51,517 bases of DNA from an uncultured Chlorobiaceae bacterium (GTDB lineage: Bacteria; Bacteroidota; Chlorobiia; Chlorobiales; Chlorobiaceae), in NCBI GenBank assembly GCA_903866255.1, contig CAIPMW010000067.1, positions 1 to 51,517 on the forward strand, read 5' to 3'. Made by a program: the position numbers and the translations under genes. The notes beneath the pieces were generated by a model, which was not told the origin of the DNA, made no database searches, and saw nothing but the letters and a program-made list of their open reading frames with translations. Shown piece by piece: positions 8,393 to 18,528 of the stretch (within the stretch, counting starts at the first letter, position 1; each line of letters begins with the position of its first letter).

Positions 8393-8758
8393 ATTCAGAC
8401 GTTCGCAAGTACATCTATGGAATTTGCAGCACTCAAGCCAAGAGCCGAACACACAATTGTGCGATTCATCTCATTGCGGCAGTTGTGTTTCGTGAAAGTG
8501 CAAGACACACAGAAATCGAAGCAAGAGTAGTTTGCCAAAATAAAGATCCGGGAGAGCTTGAGAATATTTCCATATTCAGGGATTTTATTTGTCGTCAACA
8601 GATTAAATTTTACAAAGCCGAGATAAAAAAGTTCAAGCGAAAGGATAAAGGGTTCTCGTTGCTGTTTTAGGCAGTAAGGGTTCTCTATGCCAATTCTTTG
8701 ACGTTTCTTATGATTTATCCATGTATATTGAAAATGAAAATTTCAAATTGCATGGATT
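8393..8758 (+). other. Long gap before the AAA ATPase gene, no convincing gene
   Basis: About 366 bases. A frame at 8368-8670 (100 codons) is open, ends in a Lys-rich stretch 'KFYKAEIKKFKRKDKG', overlaps the preceding gene and resembles nothing I know. It may be debris. The last 90 bases are AT-rich and probably hold the promoter of the ATPase gene. No inverted repeat of note was found. Confidence 0.35.
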
Positions 8759-9922
8759 ATGAGCGTTCTCTATCTTGATCGCACAATAGCCGAGGATGTT
8801 CGGCTTGGGCTGAAAAACAACCCGGTTACGGCGGTTGTGGGGCCTCGACAGTGTGGCAAGTCTACCCTGATCAGGCATCTGGTCTCTTATGATCGGCCGT
8901 TCCTCTATCTTGATCTTGAACGTCCTTCCGATTTGCGGAAGCTCGATGACCCCGAATGGTTTTTGCAGCATCAGCGGGGAAAGCTGGTTTGCATCGACGA
9001 GGTGCAACGGCGGCCGGAGCTTTTTCCCCTGATTCGAAGTCTGGTGGACGAATGGGGTGGTAATGGTCATTTTCTGATTCTCGGATCGGCTTCACGTGAT
9101 CTGCTGATGCAGAGTTCCGAGTCGCTTGCCGGACGAATCACCTACAAGCGGTTGACTCCGTTTTTGTGGGAAAAGGTAAAGGAGCGGGTGATAATCGAGG
9201 AGTATCTTGCACGCGGAGGGTTTCCGAAAAGCCTGCTGCAGGAAGAGGAGCAGGTGTCGTTCGGATGGCGGGAGGATTTTATCACGAGCTTTCTTGAGCG
9301 TGATCTGTTGCAATGGAGCGGGTTCTCCCCGGCAACGATGCGTCGTCTCTGGCAGATGCTCGCTCACAATAACGGTCAGATGGTAAACCTCTCCTCCATT
9401 GGCGGTTCCCTTGGAGTAAGCCATACCACGGTAAGGAATTATCTTGATCTTTTACAACAGACCTTCATGGTGTGCCTGTTGCCGCCATTGATGTCGAATA
9501 TTGGTAAACGAGTTGTCAAATCGCCAAAGGTGTATGTGGCCGATACCGGTATTGTCGCCGCTTTGCTTGGGCTTGTTGATTTCAACCGGATTGCCGGGCA
9601 TCCGGTATTTGGCTCACTTTGGGAAACTCTGGTGATGATCAACATTCAGGGAATGTATCCGGGCTGCGGGCTTTATTATTATCGCACGGTCAACGGTGCC
9701 GAAGTGGATATCGTCATGGAGCAGTCGGGCAAGCGTTTTGCCATAGAGTGCAAGGCCTCCGCTGCTCCGGTTCTGACAAAGGGGAACCGGTCGGCAATTG
9801 TTGACATAGCCCCTCTACACACTTTTGTCGTGGCTCCTCTTGAGAAGGGGTATGCATTAGCGCCAGGCATCTCGGTTGTGGGTCTGTCGGAACTGCTCGA
9901 CGAGATCGGAAAGCTTCTGTGA
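8759..9922 (+). CDS. AAA ATPase with C-terminal DUF4143 domain
   Basis: Protein of 387 residues. The N-terminal AAA_14 domain has Walker A GPRQCGKST (residues 28-36) and Walker B LVCIDEVQ (76-83), followed by 'LILGSASRDL' (sensor region). A winged-helix-like part 'GGSLGVSHTTVRNYLDLL' lies near 222. The C-terminal DUF4143 domain contains 'AEVDIVMEQ..RFAIECKAS', the D-(x)n-ExK arrangement of a nuclease-like fold. The family is common, often in accessory regions, and its role is not established. Complete, with no frame problems. It converges on trpB2 across a strong hairpin. Confidence 0.88.
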   Translation: MSVLYLDRTIAEDVRLGLKNNPVTAVVGPRQCGKSTLIRHLVSYDRPFLYLDLERPSDLRKLDDPEWFLQHQRGKLVCIDEVQRRPELFPLIRSLVDEWGGNGHFLILGSASRDLLMQSSESLAGRITYKRLTPFLWEKVKERVIIEEYLARGGFPKSLLQEEEQVSFGWREDFITSFLERDLLQWSGFSPATMRRLWQMLAHNNGQMVNLSSIGGSLGVSHTTVRNYLDLLQQTFMVCLLPPLMSNIGKRVVKSPKVYVADTGIVAALLGLVDFNRIAGHPVFGSLWETLVMINIQGMYPGCGLYYYRTVNGAEVDIVMEQSGKRFAIECKASAAPVLTKGNRSAIVDIAPLHTFVVAPLEKGYALAPGISVVGLSELLDEIGKLL

Positions 9923-9999
9923 TTGTTTCTCATGGAGGGCGCGAAAGAGAGCGTGACAACCGAAAAGATAAAAGGTTCTCTTTGCGGTTTTAAACAACA

Positions 10000-10046
10000 C
10001 CCCGTTACTCTGTGCCTTGGTGAAAAGCACATCAAGAGTAACGGGG
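10000..10046. terminator. Strong hairpin between convergent genes
   Basis: Perfect 12-bp inverted repeat CCCCGTTACTCT (10000-10011) and AGAGTAACGGGG (10035-10046), followed on the plus strand by ATTTTGCTTTT. It sits between the ends of the AAA ATPase gene (plus) and trpB2 (minus). It fits an intrinsic terminator for the plus strand and probably stops readthrough both ways. Confidence 0.75.
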
Positions 10047-10055
10047 ATTTTGCTT

Positions 10056-11429
10056 TTACGCTTGCGGTGGAACCGGATGATCTTTCAGTACAGCAAGTGA
10101 GCGTTGCAGGAACTCTTCCGGTAGTCGGTAGTCACTGATTTTGCCGGACAAAAAGGCATCATATCCCTGGAGATCCATCAAGCCATGGCCTGACCAGTTC
10201 ATAAGAATCACCTTCTCTTTCCCCTCCTCCTTTGCTCGCTTCGCTTCACGGATGGTTTGTGCGATGGCGTGGGAGGTTTCAGGTGCCGGGATAAATCCTT
10301 CGGTATGAGCAAAGAGGAGAGCGGCTTCGTAGCACTCCGTCTGGGGGATAGCGGTGGCCTCAATCAATCCCAACTGTTTGACGTGGCTGACAAGGGGCGA
10401 CATGCCATGGTAGCGCAAGCCTCCTGCATGAATGGCCGGTGGAATAAATCCGTGGCCAAGGCTGTACATGGGCAGCAGCGGTGTCATTTTTGCCACATCA
10501 CCGTTGTCATAGACATAAGGTCCCCTCGTCAGGGTCGGGCAGGCTTCGGGCTCGGTGGCAATAATCTGAACCTCACGTCCATGGATTTTGTCGCAGATGA
10601 AGGGGAAGCTGATGCCTGCAAAGTTTGAACCTCCACCAGCACAGCCGATAACGATATCGGGATAGAGGCTCACCTTCTCAAGCTGTTTGCGGGCTTCAAG
10701 GCCGATAATGGTCTGATGCAGCATCACATGGTTTAAGACACTGCCAAGGGCGTAGCGGGTATCATCGCGTTGGACAGCCTGTTCAATGGCTTCGCTGATT
10801 GCAATGGCAAGGCTGCCCGGCGTGTCGGGTGTCTCCGCCAGAATTCGGCGTCCCGTCTCGGTTTGTGTGCTTGGGCTGGCAATGCACTCTGCCCCCCAGG
10901 TGTTCATCAAGATTTTGCGGAATGGCTTCTGGTCAAAGCTGATGCGCACCATAAAGACTTTACAGTCGATACCGACAAGTTTGCAGCTCATCGCAAGGGC
11001 GCTTCCCCACTGGCCGGCGCCGGTTTCAGTGACGAGATGCTTTATGCCAAACTGCTTGTTGTACCATGCCTGGGGTACAGCGGAATTGGGTTTGTGGCTT
11101 CCTGCCGGTGATACACCCTCATTTTTATAGAAGATTTTTGCCGGAGTCTTCAGGGCTGCTTCCAGTCGGTGGGCCCGGTACAGTGGTGAGGGGCGCCAGA
11201 GTTTCAGGATTGCCTGCACCTCCTGTGGAATTTCAATCCACCGCTCAGTGCTCATCTCCTGCTCAATAAGGTTCATCGGAAAAACTTTGGCAAGGGCATC
11301 AGGGCCGACAGGGTTGCCATCAGGCCCCAATGGTGGCGGCATCGGTGAAGGCAGGTCAGCCTGAATGTTGTACCACTGCCGTGGCATCTCATCCTCGCTT
11401 AACAGGATCTTTGTAAATTCCGAACTCAT
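10056..11429 (-). CDS. trpB2: Tryptophan synthase beta chain-like protein, TrpB2 type
   Basis: Protein of 457 residues, longer than classical TrpB (~400) and of the TrpB2 class that can act without the usual TrpA contact. It is a PLP enzyme joining indole and serine to make tryptophan. The PLP lysine lies in 'GSHKPNS' (Lys113). '[10 protein letters not shown]' follows near residue 155 and the glycine-rich phosphate loop '[11 protein letters not shown]' near 264. The N-terminal ~50-residue extension with 'MPPPLGPDG' is typical of TrpB2. No trpA is adjacent. Its role may be indole salvage or a second tryptophan synthase. Confidence 0.93.
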   Translation of the reverse strand: MSSEFTKILLSEDEMPRQWYNIQADLPSPMPPPLGPDGNPVGPDALAKVFPMNLIEQEMSTERWIEIPQEVQAILKLWRPSPLYRAHRLEAALKTPAKIFYKNEGVSPAGSHKPNSAVPQAWYNKQFGIKHLVTETGAGQWGSALAMSCKLVGIDCKVFMVRISFDQKPFRKILMNTWGAECIASPSTQTETGRRILAETPDTPGSLAIAISEAIEQAVQRDDTRYALGSVLNHVMLHQTIIGLEARKQLEKVSLYPDIVIGCAGGGSNFAGISFPFICDKIHGREVQIIATEPEACPTLTRGPYVYDNGDVAKMTPLLPMYSLGHGFIPPAIHAGGLRYHGMSPLVSHVKQLGLIEATAIPQTECYEAALLFAHTEGFIPAPETSHAIAQTIREAKRAKEEGKEKVILMNWSGHGLMDLQGYDAFLSGKISDYRLPEEFLQRSLAVLKDHPVPPQA

Positions 11430-11490
11430 GATTCAATAAAGGTTTCGCTAATAAGATACCAGATGACAGGCAGGAAAGCTTGTACAAGGG

Positions 11491-11576
11491 TGCCGAAGAC
11501 GGGAATCGAACCCGTACGTCCATTGCTGAACACGGGATTTTAAGTCCCGGGCGTCTACCAGTTCCGCCACTTCGGC
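11491..11576 (-). tRNA. tRNA-Leu (UAA anticodon)
   Basis: On the minus strand the acceptor stem GCCGAAG pairs with CTTCGGC, leaving the discriminator A at 11491. The D-arm region GGCGGAACTGGTAGACGC and the T arm ACGGG-TTCGATT-CCCGT are typical of bacterial leucine tRNA. The anticodon stem CGGGA/TCCCG encloses loop CTTAAAA, giving anticodon UAA (plus-strand bases 11540-11542). A long variable arm makes it 86 bases. The CCA end is not encoded. Confidence 0.95.
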
Positions 11577-11679
11577 TTGCTGTCATGCTTTACAGGAGCA
11601 GCAATTTACTATCTTCGCTCTGTTTCCCAAAAAAATAAATGGTTCTTGCTTTGCCCATCTTCCACGGTAAAACTTGAGC

Positions 11680-12747
11680 TTATGCGCTGAAATGGTCGAA
11701 ACCCCTGATCGACTCCAGCGGAATACTCATGCCAAAGGTGTCTTCAAGAGTAATGCCAAGCTCCGGGGCAGTCATTTCACCGATCACTGAAATTGCTCTG
11801 TTGCCGGCTATTGACTGATAGCTCTCTTTCGATAGAGTGAAAAGCAACTGATAATCTTCACCTCCGGTGAGAGCCCAGGTGAGGGCATCTTCCTGCAGTT
11901 CATCGGCTATTCGACGCGTGTTTTCATGGATTGGCAACAGCTTTTCATGAAGAAGAGCCCCTGTCTTTGAGTGGCGGCAGAGATGCTGAAGGTCAGAGCT
12001 GAGCCCGTCGGAGATGTCGATCATCGACGTGGGGCGAATATTGTGGTCATGGAAGAGTCGGACAATATCGATGCGGGCGAAGGGAAGCAGTTGTGCCCGG
12101 ATAGCTTCGCTGTACTCCTGCAGCTCTCCGATTGCGCTCTTGGCATAGGGTTCATTGTTTTCGAGATGGTTCAGCATAATCTCTTTTTCACGCATAAGGA
12201 GTTTCAGTCCAGCGGCTGCACCTCCAAGAGTGCCGGTAACGCAGATCACATCGCCTGGTTTGGCACCGCTTCTGCGGGTCACCCGCTCGGGAGATACCTC
12301 TCCAACCATGGCGACTGAAATGACCAGGCCTGAACGGGAAGAGGAGGTGTCTCCACCCGCGATAGCAAGGCCATATTTTTGTGCAGCATCACTGATGCCT
12401 GCGTAAAGCTCCTCGATCATGGTAATCAGGAATGATGCCGGCACGGCAAGTGAGATCAGGGCATAGCGGGGCAGGCCATTCATGGCGCAGATATCCGAGA
12501 CATTGACACTGATTGCCTTGCTTCCGAGGTGTTTGAGCGGGGTAGTCAAGAGATCGAAGTGTACCTGCTCGGCCAAAATATCTGTCGTCGATACTTGCAG
12601 CAGCTCTGCTGAGAGGCGGTAAACGGCGCAGTCATCACCGATTCCGGTCAAGAGTGAGGGGAGAGCTGTCAGGGTTGGTGCAACAAGAGTGGCGATAGTA
12701 TCAATCAGACCAAATTCTCCGATTGCAGTGATAGCTTTAAATGGCAT
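11680..12747 (-). CDS. thiL: Thiamine-monophosphate kinase
   Basis: Protein of 355 residues that phosphorylates thiamine monophosphate to the active cofactor thiamine diphosphate. Family landmarks: 'GEFGLIDTIA' near the N terminus, 'GIGDDCAV' (the first Asp pair binding Mg-ATP), 'NVSDICAMNG' (the second metal motif), 'GGDTSSS' and 'MIDISDGLSSDL'. I chose ATG 12747 (MPFKAITAI) over an upstream in-frame start at 12810, whose extra 21 residues do not belong to the family. It is divergent from ftsY, with ~110 bases for both promoters. Confidence 0.94.
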   Translation of the reverse strand: MPFKAITAIGEFGLIDTIATLVAPTLTALPSLLTGIGDDCAVYRLSAELLQVSTTDILAEQVHFDLLTTPLKHLGSKAISVNVSDICAMNGLPRYALISLAVPASFLITMIEELYAGISDAAQKYGLAIAGGDTSSSRSGLVISVAMVGEVSPERVTRRSGAKPGDVICVTGTLGGAAAGLKLLMREKEIMLNHLENNEPYAKSAIGELQEYSEAIRAQLLPFARIDIVRLFHDHNIRPTSMIDISDGLSSDLQHLCRHSKTGALLHEKLLPIHENTRRIADELQEDALTWALTGGEDYQLLFTLSKESYQSIAGNRAISVIGEMTAPELGITLEDTFGMSIPLESIRGFDHFSA

Positions 12748-12857
12748 ATTTTTGAGTAAATTGCGTTTTATATCAGGTTGTACTATCTGGCACTTTCGTA
12801 GCAGGAGCACTGATGAGGTGCAACTCTTCTTGATAACAGTGACAATATCTGCTTTTT

Positions 12858-13811
12858 ATGGGTTTTTTTGACAAGTTCAAATTTACAAAGCTTAAAGAGG
12901 GGCTCGAAAAAACCCGGGATACCCTTCGTGAAAAGCTTTCTGTTATTACAAAAGGCAAAACAGAGATCGATGACGAGTTCCTTGAGGAGCTTGAGACGAT
13001 TCTTGTTGGAGCAGATGTCGGGGTCGAGACCACGCTCGGGATTGTTGATGCCATCACCGAAAGGGCTAAAAAGGAGACTTACCACTCCGAAGGTGAGCTG
13101 AACAAGATGTTGATGGAGGAGATTCAGCAGATGCTTGAGGAGACGGGAGAGGATCATCCCCTGGATTTTGACGCGTCGCTTCCGGCCAAACCTTATGTTA
13201 TTTTGATTGTCGGCGTGAATGGCGCCGGCAAGACCACGAGTGTTGCCAAGTTGGCCCATAATTACGATAAGGCCGGAAAAAAGGTGATTATTGCCGCTGC
13301 TGATACCTTCAGGGCCGCAGCCTATGAACAGCTTCAGATATGGGCCGACAGGGCAGGTGTTCCCATGATCGGCCAGGCCCAGGGTTCCGATCCCGCTTCG
13401 GTTGTGTACGACGCTGTCAGCGCTGCGGTTTCCAGGAATGCCGATGTGGTGCTGGTTGATACGGCGGGGCGATTGCATAACAAAAGCCACCTGATGGAGG
13501 AGCTGGCCAAGATAATGCGTGTCGCCAAGAAGAGGATTCCTGAGGCTCCGCATGAGGTATTGCTGGTGCTTGATGGTACGACCGGACAGAACGCTGTGCA
13601 GCAGGCAAGGGAATTTACCAAGTTTGTTCATGTGACAGGGCTTGTGGTGACCAAGCTTGATGGAACCTCCAAAGGGGGGATTGTTCTCTCTATTTCGCGT
13701 GAACTGAAGTTGCCGGTCAAGTATATCGGTGTCGGAGAAAAAATCGATGACCTTCAGTTGTTTGACCGAGCGGAGTTTGTTGCCGCACTGCTTGGCAGAG
13801 AGTCAAAGTGA
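12858..13811 (+). CDS. ftsY: Signal recognition particle receptor FtsY
   Basis: Protein of 317 residues, the SRP-receptor GTPase that docks ribosome-SRP complexes at the membrane. It has a short N domain (helices to about residue 100) and a G domain with G1 GVNGAGKTT (119-127), '[11 protein letters not shown]', G3 'DTAGR', G4 'TKLDG' and the closing 'GVGEKIDDL'. The acidic A domain of enterobacterial FtsY is absent, as in many bacteria. The start MGFFDKFKF is standard. It ends 3 bases before the end of the convergent DUF123 gene. Confidence 0.97.
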   Translation: MGFFDKFKFTKLKEGLEKTRDTLREKLSVITKGKTEIDDEFLEELETILVGADVGVETTLGIVDAITERAKKETYHSEGELNKMLMEEIQQMLEETGEDHPLDFDASLPAKPYVILIVGVNGAGKTTSVAKLAHNYDKAGKKVIIAAADTFRAAAYEQLQIWADRAGVPMIGQAQGSDPASVVYDAVSAAVSRNADVVLVDTAGRLHNKSHLMEELAKIMRVAKKRIPEAPHEVLLVLDGTTGQNAVQQAREFTKFVHVTGLVVTKLDGTSKGGIVLSISRELKLPVKYIGVGEKIDDLQLFDRAEFVAALLGRESK

Positions 13812-13814
13812 CGT

Positions 13815-14390
13815 TCAGGTATGTATAATAGCGGGTATTTGGGTGTGAAGAACTTCAAGTATTCGCTTCTGGTTGGTCAGTTTCAGGATGTGTGTACTGG
13901 TTTTCGTATCCTGGGCACCGAGGCGCGGGGCAATCAGAGATGTCTCATCCAGTTGTTCAAGCAGCTCAGCCAGCTTCTGCTCTATTCTCAACGGACTGCG
14001 AATCAGGACGATATGCGTTATTTCAGCTTCAGGAAGGTCAAGCAGATAATCGATATGCCATCGAAGTTTTTTTGGTGATGGATTAATGTCTCCGGTGCCC
14101 ATAACGTTTTTTTCGGAGAAGAGATTCAGCATGGTCTCCCGTATTCTGTGGTGAGGTTTTCCCCCTGATCGTGAGGTGTGGCGGATAACCCTTCGAGCAA
14201 GAGGAGAGCCTGATTTACTTTCACCAAGCGCTGACCCGATGTAGATGTAGTCACCTTGGGGTATCGTGAACAGTTTTCCTTGCTGAAATCTGCCGAATGC
14301 AAGCTGTACAGATTCTGAGAGATGAGTGAGCAGGAGATATGAGCCCATGCGGTTGTTATTGCCAAAAAGAGTAAACTCAGAACTGGCCAT
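13815..14390 (-). CDS. DUF123 / GIY-YIG-like endonuclease family protein
   Basis: Protein of 191 residues from ATG 14390 (MASSEFTLF); an in-frame start at 14444 would add 18 unlikely residues. 'GSYLLLTHLSESVQLAFGR' and 'GDYIYIGSALG' match DUF123, a GIY-YIG relative (the latter segment is the Y-x-GSA motif). 'KLRWHIDYLL' and 'ITHIVLI' follow, as in the family. These proteins are thought to be small nucleases, but the role is not established. Convergent with ftsY. Confidence 0.82.
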   Translation of the reverse strand: MASSEFTLFGNNNRMGSYLLLTHLSESVQLAFGRFQQGKLFTIPQGDYIYIGSALGESKSGSPLARRVIRHTSRSGGKPHHRIRETMLNLFSEKNVMGTGDINPSPKKLRWHIDYLLDLPEAEITHIVLIRSPLRIEQKLAELLEQLDETSLIAPRLGAQDTKTSTHILKLTNQKRILEVLHTQIPAIIHT

Positions 14391-14579
14391 TGTTTTTTGT
14401 TGTTTTTGATGCAATATTAGCCCCTCAGGCGAGGGGGTGGACATCTTCTGTCGTTGGCTGAAATATATGCCTGTAGTGATTGATATTTTGTCGATGTACA
14501 GGTTTTTTTTGAACGGATCGAAAGAGGCGGTATAAGCCCGCTTTCACAACAACACAATTAATGATAAAGGGATAAATCT

Positions 14580-16679
14580 ATGGCATTAATGTCGAATTTG
14601 CGGAATAAAACTCATATAATACTGTACACTCTTCTGGGCTCCTTTCTTGCGCTTATTGTTTTTGAATGGGGTATGAATTTTAGCGGCTTTTCCGGTAAAG
14701 CCAATATGGCGGGAAAAGTTAATGGCAAGTCAATTTCCTTCAGTCAGTATGATGATGTGTATAAGGCGGTTACTGATAATTTCAGAAGAGGCAATCCCGG
14801 TGCGGAGCTGACACCCGAGACGGAACTCGGGCTTCATGAGCAGGCCTGGAATACAGTGGTTGACCAGACCTTGCTTGAACAGCAATTTGAGAAATTCGGT
14901 ATTTCGCTTCAGGATCAGGAAGTGGTGGAGGCCTTCGATAGTCCAAATCCACCTATGGTTATTCGCCAGAATTTTTCTGATTCTACGGGGATTATTGATC
15001 GAAAAAAATTGGAAAGTGCCCGCAGTGATCCTCGTAGCAAGGAGTTGTGGTTGCAGCTTGAGAAAATTGTCCGCCAGGAGTTGAAGGTCAATAAACTGAT
15101 CCGCTCTCTTCAAACCCTTGCCCATGTTACTGAGCCGGAGATTGGTGAAATTGTCAGCAGGCAGTTTTCACATTTTTCCGCTTCATTTATTCCTGTTCCG
15201 TTGAGTTTTGCAGGAGCCGATGCCCAATTCGCTGTTAAAGATGATGACATAAAAAAATATTTTGACGGGCATAAAGAGCTGTTCAGGCAGGTGCCAACCC
15301 GAAAAGCTGATTATGTCTTTTTTCCCTTGATTCCTTCGTCGAAAGACAGTCTTGCGGTTCGTACTGAACTCGAAACACTTCGGAGCGATTTTTCAAGCTC
15401 GGTCAATGACAATGATTTTGTTCAAAAGCAGAGTGATCGACCTACAGGCAGTAATGTTACCTACACTCGTGCCGATTTTTCACCGCTTGCCAGTACCGCA
15501 ATTTTTAATGCGGCAAATCTCAAGACCGGGGCTATTGTCGGGCCTGTTGCTGACCGTGGGGAATACAGGTTACTCAAGGTCAGGCAGGTTACCACATCGC
15601 CTCAACCCATTGCCCGTGCCTCACATATTCTTTTGCGGTTCAATCCCGCCAGCAGGGATGAAATTCAAAAGGTGCGGGAGTTGTCAATGTTGATTTATAA
15701 GCAGATTCAGGCTGGAGTTCCTTTTGATGTATTGGCAAAAAAATATTCTGCTGATATAGCCAGTGCTGCAAACGGTGGTGATGTCGGGTGGTTCAGCAAA
15801 GATCGTATGGTTCCAGCCTTTTCAGCGGCGGTGTTCAGTGCTCGTCCAGGTGCTGTTGTTGGCCCTGTGCAGACACAGTTTGGGCTTCATATCATCAAAG
15901 TGACTGGTTTTGATCAGAGTGCTGTCGTCTGTTCAGAGATTATCAGAAATATCAGGCCATCATCTGAAACCGTTGACAGTGAGCGTCGTCGGGCTACAGC
16001 ATTTCAGCTCAATGCGAAACAAAACGGTTTCGACAAGAGTGCTGCAAGCGCAAAGCTGCGTATCGACAAGACCGGTGAATTTGGCAGGCGGACCCCAGTT
16101 ACCCAGATTGGCTACAGTGATAAAATAGCCACCTATGCATTTAAAGCTGGTGAAGGTGATCTTTCCGATGTGCTTGAAACCGAAAAAGGGTTTTATGTGA
16201 TGCGTCTGACCAGTAAAAATGATACAGGATATCGTCTGCTCGATCAGGAGCTCAAGGGAATTGTGACTACGGAACTTTTACGCGAGAAGAGAGCCGCTTT
16301 TCTGGAGAAAAAGCTTTCAGGGATGGCTAAGGGCCCTGGCGTGACGCTTGAAAAGATTGCATCAAATATTGGCATTAAAGTTGTTACTGCCGACAGTATT
16401 TGGTGGCGCGACGGGGCCATCCCTGGCTATGGAGCTGATCGAGCTCTTGCAGAAGCCATATCAGGGCTGGTTCCCGGCAAGCTTTCAGCGCCGGTGAAAA
16501 CGAATGATGGTTATGCTCTTGTTGTGCTGAAGCAGAAAAGCCTTCCTGCTGGAATTAATCTGAAAGTTGAAAAAGCAGGCATCGCACAGCAACTGCTGCG
16601 GGCGAAACAGGAGCAGCTTTTTGGGGAATATTTTGCATCCCTTCGCAAAAACTCGAAAATCGAGGATTTGCGTCCCTGA
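14580..16679 (+). CDS. ppiD: PpiD/SurA-type periplasmic folding factor (peptidyl-prolyl isomerase)
   Basis: Protein of 699 residues. A single N-terminal membrane anchor 'IILYTLLGSFLALIVFEWG' (about 13-31) is followed by a SurA_N-like domain with 'VNGKSISFSQYDDVYK' and 'LLEQQFEKFGI', as in PpiD. A parvulin rotamase domain starts near residue 344: 'ASHILLRFNP', then 'GGDVGWFSKDRMVPAFSAAVF' and 'FGLHIIKV'. A second, degenerate rotamase-like stretch follows ('GFYVMRLTS'). PpiD acts in the periplasm at the exit of the Sec channel. Symbol by family resemblance. Confidence 0.88.
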   Translation: MALMSNLRNKTHIILYTLLGSFLALIVFEWGMNFSGFSGKANMAGKVNGKSISFSQYDDVYKAVTDNFRRGNPGAELTPETELGLHEQAWNTVVDQTLLEQQFEKFGISLQDQEVVEAFDSPNPPMVIRQNFSDSTGIIDRKKLESARSDPRSKELWLQLEKIVRQELKVNKLIRSLQTLAHVTEPEIGEIVSRQFSHFSASFIPVPLSFAGADAQFAVKDDDIKKYFDGHKELFRQVPTRKADYVFFPLIPSSKDSLAVRTELETLRSDFSSSVNDNDFVQKQSDRPTGSNVTYTRADFSPLASTAIFNAANLKTGAIVGPVADRGEYRLLKVRQVTTSPQPIARASHILLRFNPASRDEIQKVRELSMLIYKQIQAGVPFDVLAKKYSADIASAANGGDVGWFSKDRMVPAFSAAVFSARPGAVVGPVQTQFGLHIIKVTGFDQSAVVCSEIIRNIRPSSETVDSERRRATAFQLNAKQNGFDKSAASAKLRIDKTGEFGRRTPVTQIGYSDKIATYAFKAGEGDLSDVLETEKGFYVMRLTSKNDTGYRLLDQELKGIVTTELLREKRAAFLEKKLSGMAKGPGVTLEKIASNIGIKVVTADSIWWRDGAIPGYGADRALAEAISGLVPGKLSAPVKTNDGYALVVLKQKSLPAGINLKVEKAGIAQQLLRAKQEQLFGEYFASLRKNSKIEDLRP

Positions 16680-16734
16680 TCTAACCTGAATTATTCCCCC
16701 AAGCTCTGCTTCGAGGGATTTGTTCATATTGTCA

Positions 16735-18522
16735 TCAATGAGCCGCCTGGAAGCTTTCCAGGCAGGCTTTGATTCCTTCTGCGGTATCCAGTCGGAGACA
16801 CTCTTGAGCAAGCACCTCAGTTTCAGTGATAGTGTAGTGCGATACCAGTGATTTCAGATCCGGGATATCCGAAACCACAACGCTGAATTTCCTCAGTCCG
16901 CAACCTATCAGGAACGGCAGAGCCAGGGGATCAGAGCCCATATCACCACAAATCATTACTTTGCAGTGATTTTTATTAGCAGTTGTAATAATCCGGTGAA
17001 GTTGCCTGATAATAGCAGGGTGAAATTTTTCGAAGAGATCCTGCACGATGACGTTATTTCTGTCAACAGCCAAGGTGTACTGGGTGAGGTCATTGGTTCC
17101 GATGCTGATAAAATCAACACTTCTTGTTATTTCTTCAATCAGCTCTACAGCGGCAGGAAGTTCTATCATGGCCCCAACTCCCGGCTTTTCAAGCAGTGTA
17201 TCGGATTCAAGCATCAGTGCGGAATGGTGTTTCTCCACAGATGCCTTGACGTGCTGTATCTCTTCGAGGGACATGATCATGGGGATAAGGATATCAATAT
17301 TCCCAAGACGGTTTGCCCGGATGGCCGCCCTGACCTGAGCATCAAGTATTTTGGGCAGATCAATAAGTATTCTGATACCACGCCATCCAAGGTTAGGATT
17401 TGGTTCCTTGACTGGTGAGTAGATCAGTTTGTCCCCACCAATATCAAACAGGCGGATATCCAGATGCATCGGTGCAATTGCTTCAGCCATTTCCTGGTAA
17501 CAGGCGTGTTGTTCTGACTCGCTTGGTACTTTTATGCCTTCGGTGAAGAGATTTTCACTTCTGAAGAGTCCCACTCCCTCTGCGCCAGCGGAGGTTATGG
17601 CATAGACCTCTTCCTTAAAGTCGATATTGGCATAAAAGGTGATTCTTACACCGCATTTTGTTGTTGCGGGAAGCTCTGCCTGTAATGAGGTATTGTCCTC
17701 ATTTTTTTTGGCGTCCTCTTTTAATTTAAGGTATTGATCAATAGTTTTTTCTTCGGGATGTATGATAACAGTACCTGTGCTCCCGTCGATGATCATCGGC
17801 ACTCCCGTCGAGATCTTTTCAGAGATATTCCCAAGGCCGACAACGATTGGAATCTTGAGTGACTTGCAGATCAGAGAGATATGCGAAGTTTTTCCGCCCG
17901 AATCAGTGACAAATCCTTTGACATTGCTCCGGCTTAAAAGAACGATATCAGCAGGAGAGAGGCTATCGGATGAAACAATGACCCCTTCGGGGATCCATGA
18001 GTGTAGTTTTCTTATGTGCAGATTTCTTATAATTCTGTTCTTGATATCGTGAAAATCATCAGCCCGATCCTGGAAAATCTGGTTGTCAGAGCTTTTATAA
18101 TGTTGAAGATATCGATCAAATTCTTCAGCTATAACGAGATAAGCCCCTTTGCGTTCTGATTGGATACGATGGGTAATGGTTTCAATCAGTACAGGATCGT
18201 GCAGCATCATGATTTGTGCCTGAAACAGATCGGAGTAGCTTTTTCCAAGTTTTCTGATGGTGATCTGTTCTATTTTTTTTAACTCATGTTCGGATCGCTC
18301 CAGTGCAGTCAGAAATCTTTCGATCTCTTCACTGATGTTTTTATCATTTAACTCTCTGACTTCATGTTTTCCCTCTCCCTTGATAAACGCATAGCACTCA
18401 CCGATAGTAATACCTTTTGATCCACCGATTCCCTTATAGGTGGCTTCTGCACCTTTTTGAGGGGGTTCTTGTTTTATGTTCCTGCTTCCAAAGCTGGCTA
18501 TTTTTTTGTTGTCCTGCATCAT
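16735..18522 (-). CDS. ptsI: Phosphoenolpyruvate-protein phosphotransferase (enzyme I)
   Basis: Protein of 595 residues, about 20 longer than usual because of an N-terminal tail. Enzyme I takes phosphate from PEP and passes it to HPr. The N domain starts with 'GIGGSKGITIG'. The phosphorylated histidine lies in 'DSGGKTSH' (His214). The PEP-binding barrel shows 'GAEGVGLFRSENLF', 'RLFDIGGDK', 'NPNLGWRGIRI', 'SIGTNDLTQYTLAVDR' and 'MICGDMGSDP'. No ptsH or sugar permease is nearby, so it may serve a regulatory PTS. It ends opposite ppiD and starts 6 bases after the end of dnaB. Confidence 0.95.
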   Translation of the reverse strand: MMQDNKKIASFGSRNIKQEPPQKGAEATYKGIGGSKGITIGECYAFIKGEGKHEVRELNDKNISEEIERFLTALERSEHELKKIEQITIRKLGKSYSDLFQAQIMMLHDPVLIETITHRIQSERKGAYLVIAEEFDRYLQHYKSSDNQIFQDRADDFHDIKNRIIRNLHIRKLHSWIPEGVIVSSDSLSPADIVLLSRSNVKGFVTDSGGKTSHISLICKSLKIPIVVGLGNISEKISTGVPMIIDGSTGTVIIHPEEKTIDQYLKLKEDAKKNEDNTSLQAELPATTKCGVRITFYANIDFKEEVYAITSAGAEGVGLFRSENLFTEGIKVPSESEQHACYQEMAEAIAPMHLDIRLFDIGGDKLIYSPVKEPNPNLGWRGIRILIDLPKILDAQVRAAIRANRLGNIDILIPMIMSLEEIQHVKASVEKHHSALMLESDTLLEKPGVGAMIELPAAVELIEEITRSVDFISIGTNDLTQYTLAVDRNNVIVQDLFEKFHPAIIRQLHRIITTANKNHCKVMICGDMGSDPLALPFLIGCGLRKFSVVVSDIPDLKSLVSHYTITETEVLAQECLRLDTAEGIKACLESFQAAH

Positions 18523-18528
18523 AATGAG